NCBI GenBank assembly: GCA_965261725.1
Contig: CBDHDU010000034.1
Coordinates: 186,001-250,000, forward strand
Direction: 5' to 3'
From: CANDOC01 sp965261725
GTDB lineage: Bacteria; Pseudomonadota; Gammaproteobacteria; Pseudomonadales; Endozoicomonadaceae
DNA length: 64,000 nt
A program made the position numbers and the translations under genes. Under the pieces are notes generated by a model. That model was not told where the DNA came from and did no database searches. It worked only from the letters and a program-made list of their open reading frames with translations. This document shows positions 1-8,683 of the stretch, piece after piece (the stretch's first letter is position 1; every line of letters starts with the position of its first letter).

Positions 1-2
1 AG

Positions 3-47
3 CGTATTGACGACAAGGTTATGCTGCAGGCTCGCTACTACTTCTAA
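3..47 (+). CDS. C-terminal end of an outer-membrane beta-barrel protein (partial)
   Basis: An open frame enters from the left edge and ends at TAA. The last residues are RIDDKVMLQARYYF. A terminal Phe preceded by alternating aromatic residues is the usual BAM-recognised last strand of Gram-negative outer-membrane barrels. Only 14 residues are visible, so the family cannot be named. An intrinsic terminator follows about 70 bp downstream. Confidence 0.5.
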   Translation, partial: RIDDKVMLQARYYF

Positions 48-116
48 GTTTAACTTAGAGGGTTTGCGAACCCCGGTCAGGCTTTCAGTCTGACCCTGCT
101 CATGGAAGAGTACCCG

Positions 117-149
117 AAAAGGCTGCTATCGTAAGATGGCAGCCTTTTT
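117..149 (+). terminator. Rho-independent terminator
   Basis: AAAAGGCTGC pairs with GCAGCCTTTT around a 12-nt loop and runs into five T residues. It should end the transcript of the outer-membrane protein gene. It lies just ahead of the pdxA-like gene, which therefore needs its own promoter or relies on readthrough. Confidence 0.75.
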
Positions 150-173
150 GCGTTTCAGAAGCCGGGAATAAGC

Positions 174-1181
174 ATGCCAAATCAGAATAGAAATAAACCA
201 CTTGCCATCACCATGGGCGATGCCGCTGGTATCGGCCCGGAAATCGTGGTGAAAATGTTTGCTGATTCGACATTTTCCACTCCGGCGATTGTTATTGGAG
301 ACGTGCAGCAGCTTCAGCGTGCCAACACTTTGCTGGGAGCTGATCTGGTTTTTAATGTAATTGATCAACCGGCAGCGGCTGAGTGGAAGCCGGGGCTGGT
401 TAATATCATTGCACCTTCGACAGCATTACCTGCAGACCTGCCTTACGGGGAAATTAATGCTCAGGCTGGCAAGGCTGCTTATGACTATATCTGCAAGGGT
501 ATCGAACTGGCACAATCTGGTGAGGTAAGTGGGCTGGTTACGGCTCCTATTCATAAAGAATCCCTGTCGCGGGCAGGTATTAACTATCCGGGGCATACAG
601 AAATTCTGGCGGATAAGTCAGGTACCAGCGACTTTGCCATGATGCTGTTTAATGATGAGCTGCGGGTTATTCTGGTTACCATTCACCAGTCTTTGCGGAA
701 TATGCTGGATTCTCTGACTATTGAGAAAGAGCTGAAAACCATTCGTCTGGCATATCTGGCGGCTAAGCAACTGGGTGTTGAAAAGCCCAGAGTTGCTGTT
801 GCTGGCGTTAACCCGCATGCCGGAGAAGGCGGGTTATTTGGTGATGAAGATGAGCTGATCGTCAAACCCGCCATTGAAAAGGCCTGTTCTGAAGGCATTG
901 AAGCTTCAGGTCCATGGCCGGGTGATACTGTGTTTATGCAGGCACGCAACGGCGATTTTGATATTGTTGTTGCCCAGTATCATGATCAGGGACTGATCCC
1001 GGTAAAATATCTGGGTGTGGATGGCGGTGTTAATGTGACTGTCGGGTTGCCATTTATTCGTACCAGTGTTGATCATGGTACTGCATTTCCTATTGCCGGA
1101 ACGGGCAAAGCAGATCACTCTAGCCTGCTTTATGCTGTGAAGCAGGCGGAAATCCTGCGGATGAATAAAACGCTTCCATAA
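174..1181 (+). CDS. PdxA-family NAD-dependent dehydrogenase (PdxA2/DenD-like)
   Basis: The 335-residue protein belongs to the 4-hydroxythreonine-4-phosphate dehydrogenase family. It shows the N-terminal MGDAAGIGPEI loop (residues 14-24), GHTE (140-143) and NPHAGEGG (213-220). Candidate metal ligands are H171, H215 and H270 of YHDQG. The YHDQGLIPVK and GGVNVTVGLP segments look more like the PdxA2/DenD branch, which acts on D-erythronate or D-threonate 4-phosphate, than like E. coli PdxA, which has HDQGLPVLK and GVNITLGLP. The gene is not next to surA or rsmA, the usual neighbours of true pdxA. It may therefore serve four-carbon sugar-acid catabolism rather than vitamin B6 synthesis. The family call is firm; the substrate is inference. 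Confidence 0.85.
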   Translation: MPNQNRNKPLAITMGDAAGIGPEIVVKMFADSTFSTPAIVIGDVQQLQRANTLLGADLVFNVIDQPAAAEWKPGLVNIIAPSTALPADLPYGEINAQAGKAAYDYICKGIELAQSGEVSGLVTAPIHKESLSRAGINYPGHTEILADKSGTSDFAMMLFNDELRVILVTIHQSLRNMLDSLTIEKELKTIRLAYLAAKQLGVEKPRVAVAGVNPHAGEGGLFGDEDELIVKPAIEKACSEGIEASGPWPGDTVFMQARNGDFDIVVAQYHDQGLIPVKYLGVDGGVNVTVGLPFIRTSVDHGTAFPIAGTGKADHSSLLYAVKQAEILRMNKTLP

Positions 1182-1240
1182 TGAAAAACTATTCATAGCG
1201 ATTTATTTTTTGCCAATCAGCAACATCCTGTCCTAATCTT

Positions 1241-1267
1241 CCCAAGGCTTGCATTGCAAGTCTTGGG
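1241..1267. repeat. 27-bp near-perfect palindrome between pdxA-like gene and bufferin operon
   Basis: CCCAAG-g-CTTGCA-t-TGCAAG-t-CTTGGG is symmetrical except for one opposed pair. No T-run follows on either strand, so it does not look like a standard intrinsic terminator. It lies 112 bp upstream of the bufferin precursor start and could be a regulator site, or a hairpin ending the upstream transcript. Confidence 0.6.
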
Positions 1268-1334
1268 TCAACATAGCCTAGCCACAAGTCGTTTATCTGA
1301 TACAACTCTATCTGATATTCATTCCCTGTCTTTT

Positions 1335-1364
1335 ATTCAGATGTTGCACCGGTAGCGTCTGAAT
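1335..1364. promoter_or_regulatory. Inverted repeat just upstream of the bufferin precursor
   Basis: ATTCAGA and TCTGAAT form a 7-bp dyad with a 16-bp spacer. It ends a few bases before the strong Shine-Dalgarno sequence GGGAGG at 1368-1373. It could be an operator or a leader hairpin; its function is unproven. Confidence 0.3.
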
Positions 1365-1378
1365 GTCGGGAGGTTTTC

Positions 1379-1687
1379 ATGTCTGTGAGAAGTAAACTGA
1401 CAATCCCCTGTGCAATGGCTGCTGCTTTAGGTATGGCGGCGGCAATCGATACGGCACAGGCAAAAGAAACGGAGATGGAAAAGTGTTACGGCATTGCCAA
1501 AGCCGGGCAGAATGACTGTAAGGCCGGAGAAGGTACAACCTGTGCGGGCACCTCGACAATGGATGGGCAGGCCAATGCCTGGATGCTGGTACCTAAAGGT
1601 ACCTGTAAGAAGATTGTTGGTGGCAGTTTAGAGCATATGCCCAATCCTGAATCCAAACCAAAGCATAGTGAAAAGAGTGGAGGCTGA
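1379..1687 (+). CDS. bufA: Bufferin precursor peptide (DUF2282 family)
   Basis: This 102-residue DUF2282 protein has an N-terminal signal peptide (about residues 1-28, ending AQA) and four Cys in the mature part, at 36 (EKCYG), 47 (NDC), 55 (TTCAG) and 76 (GTCKK). That spacing is characteristic of bufferins, periplasmic ribosomally made peptides whose core cysteines are modified and which sequester copper. It is the first gene of a tight operon with a DUF692 enzyme, a DUF2063 partner and a DoxX protein, which is the canonical bufferin gene order. A GGGAGG ribosome site precedes the ATG. The class is clear from family and context; copper as the metal here is inferred from characterised relatives. 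Confidence 0.9.
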   Translation: MSVRSKLTIPCAMAAALGMAAAIDTAQAKETEMEKCYGIAKAGQNDCKAGEGTTCAGTSTMDGQANAWMLVPKGTCKKIVGGSLEHMPNPESKPKHSEKSGG

Positions 1688-1690
1688 CGG

Positions 1691-2542
1691 ATGACGGAGC
1701 GATCCGTCGGTTTGGGATTAAAGCCAGTACATTATGAAGATGTACTGGCACAGCTCCCACAGCTGGGCTGTTTTGAAATCCACCCGGAGAATTACTACAG
1801 TCCGGGCGGTTGTCATTTCTGGCTGGAAAAAATAAGAGCGAATTACCCACTATTACTGCATTCAGTCAGCCTTTCGCCCGGCTCGGCAGAACGGGTTCCC
1901 CCTGAAGATATTCAACGGCTAAAGACGCTGGCAGACCGTTATCAGCCACGGCATATATCGGAGCATCTGGCATGGAGTCGTTTGAATGGCGTGTACTTTC
2001 ATGACTTGCTGCCGCTGCCTTATACGCAGGAATCACTCGACAGTGTGTGTAGAAATATTCAGCAGATACAGGAAGGAGTGGGCGCATCCATCCTGATTGA
2101 AAATCCGACGGTTTACATTAGCTTTGAAGACAGTATGCCGGAAACCGAATTTCTTACTAATGTTTGCCAGCGTACTGACTGTGGTCTTCTGTTGGATATC
2201 AATAATGTGTACGTGAATAGCATTAATCAGGGGATTGATGCAGATGCTTATATTGAAAACCTGCCTGCCGAAAGGATAGGGGAGATTCATCTGGCAGGGC
2301 ATCGCCTGATGCCGCAGGGTGATCACCTCGATCGAGATATGCTGATCGACTCCCATGATGCGCCGGTTATCGATGATGTATGGGCATTGTTTTCCCGGCA
2401 TATTCATCGCTTTCAAAGCTGTCCTGTGATTATTGAGCGCGACGGGAATATTCCCCCTTTGGATGCATTGCTGGCAGAGGTTGCAATAGCTGAGAATATT
2501 CTGAGTCAGCCATGTGATCTGCCAGAGGTGAAGCGTGGATGA
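1691..2542 (+). CDS. bufB: Multinuclear non-haem iron oxidative enzyme (DUF692), bufferin maturase
   Basis: This 283-residue DUF692 (MNIO) protein has a TIM-barrel fold. Members use an iron cluster to modify Cys residues of a precursor peptide. Candidate iron ligands lie in the expected motifs: H57 (HSVSLS), E91-H92 (SEHL), E137-N138 (IENP), D169-N171 (DINN), H200 and H204 (EIHLAGH), D220 and H222 (DSH), and E249 (IERDGN). The ATG is 3 bp after the bufA stop, with GGAGG just before it. The gene overlaps the next one by 4 bp (ATGA), which suggests translational coupling. It should act with the DUF2063 protein on the bufA product in the cytoplasm before export. Confidence 0.92.
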   Translation: MTERSVGLGLKPVHYEDVLAQLPQLGCFEIHPENYYSPGGCHFWLEKIRANYPLLLHSVSLSPGSAERVPPEDIQRLKTLADRYQPRHISEHLAWSRLNGVYFHDLLPLPYTQESLDSVCRNIQQIQEGVGASILIENPTVYISFEDSMPETEFLTNVCQRTDCGLLLDINNVYVNSINQGIDADAYIENLPAERIGEIHLAGHRLMPQGDHLDRDMLIDSHDAPVIDDVWALFSRHIHRFQSCPVIIERDGNIPPLDALLAEVAIAENILSQPCDLPEVKRG

Positions 2543-3306
2543 GCAATCTGGCTGAATATCAGCATGATATGGCTGGTTTGCTGCTGGGGCAGGGCAGTCA
2601 TGTTTCTGAAATTGCTGCCTCACATGTTAACCGGCTTGCTATCTACAAAAACAATGTCAGGTCAGCCTGTTACGATGTGCTGGCTGATAATTATGAAGTG
2701 ACCCGTCGTCTGGTGGGGGATCACTGTTTTATGGAAATGGTGCAGGCTTATTTATACCAAAGCCCTCCGGATAGGCAGCAGCTTGCACTTTATGGTCAGA
2801 CCTTTGCTGACTTTATAGCATCGCTTCCTGTGGTTGAAACGCTTCCCTATCTGCCAGATATGGCTAAATTGGAATGGTTGATGGTGGAATCCTTTCATGC
2901 TCCGGAAGCAATATCTTTGCGGGCTGATCAGGTTGCTGCAGCGTTAGGTGATGGTAGTCGTGGTATAGGTTTGCATCCATCCTGTCGCCTGTTTGCGTCA
3001 TTACACCCGGTTTTCTCTATCTGGCAATTGCACCGTCAACATCAAAATGATGACGGGCTGAGCGAGTTTGAGTTAAGTGAGCAGGGCGAGTGTATGTTGA
3101 TATTTCGTTATCAGCAGGCAGCGCATATTAAGCTTATCGACGGCACAGTATTCCGGTTATTAAAGGCGTTTTGTTCAGATGCATCTACAGAGGTTTCTAT
3201 AAATGAAGAACAGTTCTGTCATCCCGCCGTAATAGATGCGTTGTCGCAACTGATTGCGAAAGGCTTGTTTGTATTGTCCTCTGATTGTGAGAGTACTGAT
3301 AAATGA
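2539..3306 (+). CDS. bufC: DUF2063 family bufferin maturation partner
   Basis: The 255-residue protein opens with a DUF2063 region typical of BufC/HvfC proteins: an N-terminal helical segment (LAEYQHDMAGLLL), then YKNNVRSACYDVLADNYEVT and VGDHCFMEMVQAYLYQSPP. These proteins bind the DUF692 enzyme and the leader of the precursor. The gene overlaps bufB and the following doxX gene by 4 bp each (ATGA). The C-terminal half (about 150-255) is less conserved and resembles a winged-helix partner domain. No enzymatic motif is evident. Confidence 0.88.
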   Translation: MSNLAEYQHDMAGLLLGQGSHVSEIAASHVNRLAIYKNNVRSACYDVLADNYEVTRRLVGDHCFMEMVQAYLYQSPPDRQQLALYGQTFADFIASLPVVETLPYLPDMAKLEWLMVESFHAPEAISLRADQVAAALGDGSRGIGLHPSCRLFASLHPVFSIWQLHRQHQNDDGLSEFELSEQGECMLIFRYQQAAHIKLIDGTVFRLLKAFCSDASTEVSINEEQFCHPAVIDALSQLIAKGLFVLSSDCESTDK

Positions 3307-3755
3307 AGTCATTAATAATGACAGCAGTCACTGGCTTTTCCCGTTGTGTGCCTGAGTGGCTGGTCGCTTTGGTGGCAAGAATAGCTTTATTCCGGGTGTT
3401 CTGGTTTTCAGGGCAAACCAAGCTTGATGGCTGGGAGGTAACCAGCGGTGCAATAGCGCTGTTCCAGTATGAATACGCTTTGCCAGTTATCCCGCCAGAG
3501 ACAGCAGCATGGATGGCGGCTTATTCTGAAGTTGTTTTTGCCGCTTTGCTGCTGGTTGGTTTTTTAACCCAGTTGGGTGCACTGGCATTATTGTGTATGA
3601 CACTGGTTATCCAGTTTTTTGTTTATCCTGATGCATGGTCAACCCATATATTATGGGTGACAGGTCTGCTGTTTTTGATGCGCTATGGGGGCGGTGCATT
3701 ATCCATTGATCACATGATATGTCGCACGCTTTGCCGAGATAAAAGCAGTCTGTAA
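3303..3755 (+). CDS. DoxX family membrane protein of the bufferin operon
   Basis: The 150-residue protein has about four hydrophobic helices and the DoxX pattern: R-ALFRVFWFSGQTKLDGW near residue 30, then FQYEYALPVIPPETAAWMAAYSEVVFAALLLVGF. DoxX proteins commonly close bufferin and Hvf-type operons, where they are thought to support redox chemistry or export at the inner membrane. The exact role is unknown. The gene overlaps bufC by 4 bp. It ends 16 bp before the end of the convergent MATE gene, and no clear terminator was seen between them. Confidence 0.85.
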   Translation: MKSLIMTAVTGFSRCVPEWLVALVARIALFRVFWFSGQTKLDGWEVTSGAIALFQYEYALPVIPPETAAWMAAYSEVVFAALLLVGFLTQLGALALLCMTLVIQFFVYPDAWSTHILWVTGLLFLMRYGGGALSIDHMICRTLCRDKSSL

Positions 3756-3771
3756 GCATACTCGTTCAGGA

Positions 3772-5259
3772 TTAACCCTTTGAGGTAGAAGCTGACTCAG
3801 CTTCATAGCCAAGCTCTTCGCACTCTGCTTCTTCAGCCATTTGTGCCATCTGGCTGCACTCTGAAGACAGTGGATTGAAGGCGCAGGGAAGTTGAACTTC
3901 GTCTTCTGGCTCCGCGATTTCTTCTGCAGCTTTTGCTTTGGATTCGATCTTTGCAACAAGCCGAAACGAGAGTGTAACCGCGAGTACACCAAACAATACG
4001 CCGCCAATTGCCTGTCCCAGCAATACACCATAAGCGCCGCCATAAACTGAACCAATCCAGACAAACGGCAGTGTGCCCAGTGTTGCCTTGCCCCAGTTAA
4101 GCAAGGTGGAATAACCGGCTTTGCCCAGATTATTAAACGATGCATTGGCAACAAACAGCCAGCCGTTAAATACAAAACCGACTGCAATCAGGGTACAGAA
4201 AAATTCAATTAATGATGCAGCATTACCACGGGCACTGAACATTTTGACCAGAATGTCCTGCAGTAAAAACAAACCCAGCGATATTGCCAGTACATAGAAG
4301 GCTGTAAACAGGTAAGCATCTTTCAGGCTCTGGCGTACTCTTGGTAAAAGTGAAGCGCCGTAGTTCTGCCCGATAATCGGTCCGATAGCGCCGGAAAGTG
4401 CAAAAATAACCCCGAATGCCACAGGAATAATCCGGCCAATAATGGCATAACCGGCAACAAAACCATCGCCGTATTGGGCAATGACCCGGGTAATAAAAGC
4501 ATTGCTGACGGGCATGGCCAGATTGGTTGCTACAGCAGGAATAGCAATTTTCAGAATATTGCTGATATCGGCGCGGAAAAAATCAAGATTGAAATGACCG
4601 AATAAACGATGCTTACCAATCATGCCCCAGGCAGAAATACCCAGAATGGTGCACCGGGCCAGTACCGAAGCAATGGCCGCCCCTTCAATATCCAAATCCA
4701 TCGCAAAAATAAAAATCGGGTCGAATATCGCATTCACTGCGCCCCCGGCAAGTGTCGAAACCATTGATAAGTGAGCATCACCCACCGCACGTAACCCGGC
4801 ACCAAAATTCATAGCAGCGGCAAGTAAAGGCATGGAAGGTATAAGAATATTTAAATACTGCTCTGCCAGTCGGTGAACTTCTCCGGTTGCACCGACCAGC
4901 GTCAGTAACGAAGGAATCGCAAGCCAGGCCGCCAGTGCCGCAACAGCCGAAACCATCACCGTTAATGCAGTGATATTGACCATATATCGGCTCGCCTGCG
5001 CTGTATCACGTTGGCCGACTGCGCGGGAAACCAATGCCGCAGTGGCAATCGAAAGCCCGATTCCCATTGATGTTGTCAGAAACAGAATGGTTCCGGCATA
5101 GCCGACAGCTGCCGCTAAATGTTTCTCCCCCAGCAGGCTGAGAAAGAACAAATCCAGCATATCCACAACAAACAATGCCGTGATACCAATCGCACCGCTC
5201 ACACTCATCACCATGATATGGCGCATGGTCGAACCCTGAATAAAGCGGGCGTGAGGCAT
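3772..5259 (-). CDS. MATE family multidrug/cation efflux transporter
   Basis: The 495-residue inner-membrane protein has about twelve hydrophobic helices and MATE features: VVDMLDLFFLSLLGEKHLAAAVGYA near the N-terminus, SMGIGLSIATAALVSRAVGQ in the next helices, and ALSGAIGPIIGQNYGA at the start of the second half. MATE proteins exchange Na+ or H+ for organic cations. The C-terminus has a cytoplasmic tail of roughly 50 residues rich in Glu (AEEIAEPEDEVQ and EECEELGYEAE) that is longer than in typical members. The gene is divergent from the 5381 gene and convergent with the bufferin operon. The substrate cannot be told from sequence. Confidence 0.9.
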   Translation of the reverse strand: MPHARFIQGSTMRHIMVMSVSGAIGITALFVVDMLDLFFLSLLGEKHLAAAVGYAGTILFLTTSMGIGLSIATAALVSRAVGQRDTAQASRYMVNITALTVMVSAVAALAAWLAIPSLLTLVGATGEVHRLAEQYLNILIPSMPLLAAAMNFGAGLRAVGDAHLSMVSTLAGGAVNAIFDPIFIFAMDLDIEGAAIASVLARCTILGISAWGMIGKHRLFGHFNLDFFRADISNILKIAIPAVATNLAMPVSNAFITRVIAQYGDGFVAGYAIIGRIIPVAFGVIFALSGAIGPIIGQNYGASLLPRVRQSLKDAYLFTAFYVLAISLGLFLLQDILVKMFSARGNAASLIEFFCTLIAVGFVFNGWLFVANASFNNLGKAGYSTLLNWGKATLGTLPFVWIGSVYGGAYGVLLGQAIGGVLFGVLAVTLSFRLVAKIESKAKAAEEIAEPEDEVQLPCAFNPLSSECSQMAQMAEEAECEELGYEAESASTSKG

Positions 5260-5380
5260 GGGAACTCCTGAGGCGGGATGTGATTTGGCAGGCAGCAGGT
5301 TACGCAGCCCAGCCTAAACTGGTAAGCGACCTGAAGGTGATTGTAATGCAAACCCTGAATGAAAGAATAAGGTATTTTGT

Positions 5381-7354
5381 ATGCTGGGTATCAGGCGTAT
5401 TTTATTATGCTTTTTGATCCTGTTGTTGCCGCTGCATTCGGTGGCAGGTAAGCATGACTTATTCAAATATTTCGGAATGGTTTCTCTGCTATCAAAGGCA
5501 CGAGCGCCGGTGTCGTTACCTTCTAAACGGCTCATGCATTCTGTTTTTCAGTCGACTGTTCAGGCAGCCCCTTATTTTTCTCCAGTTTCAAAAGCCAGCT
5601 TTTATACCTGTTCACCTGCCTATCGATTACCGTCAAAAAGAGAAGTTGAGCCGCTAGTCACAACTGTTCAGCAAACAACACAACAAACAGCGCAACAAGC
5701 AACGAAGACGTCGAAGTATCAGGAACTTTCTTCATTCATGTCCGTTGCCTCGCTCTATAGAGATATTGAGTTTGTGCGGGATAAAAGGCACGACATGCAA
5801 GTGTTTTGGGATCGTATGGGTATGACTACATTCGCTCAGGGGCAGCTTGAGGAGGAAATTCGGTGCCTTTTGCTGAAAAATGCAGACCGGAAACCCGATG
5901 CAGAACCCGGCAATTTCAGAAATATGTATGAAGGTTATATTTCAATTTCCTACTTGCCTTATATATCGATAGGCCGGTGGCATAAAGGGCTGGGTCTGCC
6001 CTTTTCATGTTACCCGTATATTCTGGAAATGATCGGCGATACTGGCTGTGATTCACCGATATGCCCGGAAGCTTCGTGGGTTGTGGCCAGCTTGCTTTCT
6101 ATGACTTCTTCAGCCTCGACACTACAAAAACTGGTGCTGCCTCAGATGGCCGTTGCAAACTGTATTGGCGTTTTGGCTGATGACCCGGCGAAAAGTACGG
6201 TTCGTGTGGTTGCTGTTCAGGAGGCTAATCGGGAAGTTGCAGCATATCGCCTGTGTGGCTCAACACTAATAACTACGCAGAGAGAGCCATCAGATATAAA
6301 ACCTAATCAACATTTTATCCATCTTGTTGAAGCTGACTTGCCTGACAGTGACGGAGAGGGAGGAAAAGGGCTGTTTTTGGTTTACGAAAATAAAGTGGTG
6401 GATGATTCCGGAAATGAACTGCTACCGGCTAATAATCGGGTTGTCTGGCAGTCAACAGGCTATCAATCGAATGAAGGGCATGGCATTCAGTATAAAGTCA
6501 GCTTTGATCATTCTGTCGGTTACCTTGTAGGGCGCACCCGTGAACTTCCGGCCTATCGTATACTGGTACAACTGGGTGCTGCCATGAGTTACCTGCGTAG
6601 CCTCTCAGGCATGCTGAGTCTGTGCCACCATATGGCGTTATACGGTCACTTGCGTATAGGGCATACACGACCGATGTTTATGGAGTGGCTTGGTTTATGT
6701 CCGCCGGTAATAAAAACAGAAACATTGCAGTTGCTTCAGGCTGAAGCCATGGTTCGGCGTGACAGGATTTATCAGGCCATGAAGTATCTGGATATTATTG
6801 CCTCTTATACAGAAGATAAGCGTGAGCAGGAAAAAGCATGGGATAATCTGGCCGGGTTTTGCCCTTTGTTAGGGAACGGTCAGGCTTATGATAAAGGCTT
6901 GCCTATGGAGGATTTTTCAGCGAATTTAATCCGGAAGCTGGAAGGTGCTGAGTCAGCACTTGATGATTATGATGCGGCATCACTGCAGTACATGGTGAAT
7001 CTGGTCAAATCGTCGCTGGTATCAAACAAAGTATCTACACCGCTGCTTTCGGTAATCGGTGACTCAATCAGTGAGCATGATGAAAAGAGCAGATTGTTCC
7101 GTTTGATTGAGAGTGATGGAGACCTGCCGACCCAGGTTGCTAAGGTAAAATCTGCCCTGACGAGCAGTGATGAAAGAGTTCAGGAAGCGGCAAGAGCCTT
7201 GCTGAACCTGTATGACCGGATAGACCGGATGGAGCGTGTTCACGGAATAATCCGTGCGGCTGAAGAAGCAAAAAAAGAAGATGACGAGGGTGTTACAGTT
7301 CGCAACGCCATTGTGCCGAAAATGGAAGCTTTTTTAAATTACATCAAGCTCTGA
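5381..7354 (+). CDS. Unrecognised 657-residue secreted protein
   Basis: No known family is recognised. The N-terminus (MLGIRRILLCFLILLLPLHSVAG) is a convincing signal peptide. A short Gln/Thr-rich stretch (VQQTTQQTAQQATKTS, about residues 89-105) follows the mature N-terminus. A mixed alpha/beta body with paired cysteines (CDSPICPE near 225) comes next, then a helical C-terminal third with charged heptad-like segments. It is monocistronic and divergent from the MATE gene. Its 3' end lies 20 bp from the convergent secreted-kinase gene. Length and secretion are in keeping with the large lineage-specific exported proteins of host-associated marine bacteria; its function is unknown. Confidence 0.6.
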   Translation: MLGIRRILLCFLILLLPLHSVAGKHDLFKYFGMVSLLSKARAPVSLPSKRLMHSVFQSTVQAAPYFSPVSKASFYTCSPAYRLPSKREVEPLVTTVQQTTQQTAQQATKTSKYQELSSFMSVASLYRDIEFVRDKRHDMQVFWDRMGMTTFAQGQLEEEIRCLLLKNADRKPDAEPGNFRNMYEGYISISYLPYISIGRWHKGLGLPFSCYPYILEMIGDTGCDSPICPEASWVVASLLSMTSSASTLQKLVLPQMAVANCIGVLADDPAKSTVRVVAVQEANREVAAYRLCGSTLITTQREPSDIKPNQHFIHLVEADLPDSDGEGGKGLFLVYENKVVDDSGNELLPANNRVVWQSTGYQSNEGHGIQYKVSFDHSVGYLVGRTRELPAYRILVQLGAAMSYLRSLSGMLSLCHHMALYGHLRIGHTRPMFMEWLGLCPPVIKTETLQLLQAEAMVRRDRIYQAMKYLDIIASYTEDKREQEKAWDNLAGFCPLLGNGQAYDKGLPMEDFSANLIRKLEGAESALDDYDAASLQYMVNLVKSSLVSNKVSTPLLSVIGDSISEHDEKSRLFRLIESDGDLPTQVAKVKSALTSSDERVQEAARALLNLYDRIDRMERVHGIIRAAEEAKKEDDEGVTVRNAIVPKMEAFLNYIKL

Positions 7355-7374
7355 CAGCATACCCTGAATAAAAC

Positions 7375-8604
7375 TTAACCTGTAAATCCTGCCCCGGCTT
7401 TATACTCAGTGTATGCTTCAAACAATGCTTTCAGTGTTGTTGCCGAGGGGCGGGACTGGTAGTGGAGTCGCAGGCAGGCATTGATAATGCCATAGATAAA
7501 AGCTTCCTCAGAAAGCGGCAGCCATGCCGTTGCCTCAGGTAGTGGGGCGCGCCCCCTTATTTCATCGGAAGAAAGTTGCAGGTAGTTTGACCATTCACTG
7601 ATGACTGTATCAGAAATGTACTGATTTATATGTTCATGCACAGCCAGACCGCCACCGGTCTTTTGACCGTTCTGGTGAATCAGTTCACTGATTTCATCAG
7701 GTTTGATCATCAGGCACAGAATGATTCCGAATCCCCAGATATCCACAGCAGTATGATTAAAAACAGTGCGACTCTGTACTTCCGGTGCCGCATAAATACC
7801 TGCGTCCAAAGCAACTCGCCGGGGTTGGCGTGACCGGCGGCGTTCCCGCACAGTCTTTGTCAGGCTGCCCAGGTCAGCAATTACCAGTGAGCCATTTTCA
7901 CGCACCAGAATATTTTCCGCTTTAATATCCTTGTGAATGAATCCGGCTTCATGAATACAGGCTAGCCCGTTGATCAGCATACGGGCACGGCTGAGAACAA
8001 CCGAGTAACTCGCCGGGTTATCTTTTTCGTCTTCCAGCAGAGTACCCCAGAGGTCTGTCTTGAAGTGCTCAAATATCAGCAGCGTATCGGCTTCGGATTC
8101 CGCCCATGAATGTAGCGAAAGTACAAAGGGGTTTTCCAGGCTGCAGAGTTGCAGGGCTTCATATTGCAGCGTCTGACGATAGCGTGTTTCCTTTGGCTGT
8201 TTAATCGCAAAAACACCGTTATCGGTTGTGACTTTGTAAACCCATGACGATGTGCCTGATTCTTCAATCAGCTCTTTTCTATCAGAAACAAATGAAGCAA
8301 GTGTCTGCTGTGATTCAAGCGATTTGCTCTGAGTGTCACCGACTGCCGGAATAGAAACCGTGTAATTGACTCCGTCAATTGTCATATTGTGCTGAACTGC
8401 ATTATCAAGCACAGGGAGAGGAATATCTTCTTCATGGCGGCAGTGGCAACTACAACCGGAAAAGCAGCTTAAAAATGACTGTGCCACAGCCATGATGGTT
8501 TCATGAAAAAAAGCTGTTGCAGGACCTGCTGAAAGCAAGACCCCAAGCAAGAGAAGACACTTGTAGGGCGGCACTCTTAGCCAGATAGCTAGTTTGAATA
8601 TCAT
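7375..8604 (-). CDS. Secreted or membrane-anchored eukaryote-like Ser/Thr protein kinase
   Basis: The 409-residue protein has a hydrophobic N-terminus (about residues 15-33) and a Cys-rich patch (CFSGCSCHC, 47-55), then a Hanks-type kinase domain from about 110 to 400. Visible motifs are the catalytic Lys (FAIK, K135), the Glu of helix C region (YEALQL), the catalytic loop HKDIKAEN (H224, D226, N231), DLG replacing DFG (244-246), APE (273-275), DIWGFG (288-293) and the late Arg (R385). The glycine loop is weak, with one Gly in ESGTSSWVYKV. The main catalytic residues are present, so activity is plausible. The exported N-terminus with the kinase following it suggests an effector rather than a PknB-like sensor; this is inference. 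Confidence 0.85.
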   Translation of the reverse strand: MIFKLAIWLRVPPYKCLLLLGVLLSAGPATAFFHETIMAVAQSFLSCFSGCSCHCRHEEDIPLPVLDNAVQHNMTIDGVNYTVSIPAVGDTQSKSLESQQTLASFVSDRKELIEESGTSSWVYKVTTDNGVFAIKQPKETRYRQTLQYEALQLCSLENPFVLSLHSWAESEADTLLIFEHFKTDLWGTLLEDEKDNPASYSVVLSRARMLINGLACIHEAGFIHKDIKAENILVRENGSLVIADLGSLTKTVRERRRSRQPRRVALDAGIYAAPEVQSRTVFNHTAVDIWGFGIILCLMIKPDEISELIHQNGQKTGGGLAVHEHINQYISDTVISEWSNYLQLSSDEIRGRAPLPEATAWLPLSEEAFIYGIINACLRLHYQSRPSATTLKALFEAYTEYKAGAGFTG

Positions 8605-8683
8605 CTGTTAATGAAGAGCCGCAAGAAAGCTACAGTGGCACCTGTAGCTTGATATGCTTCAGAAACGCTGGTTTCCGGGGAGG

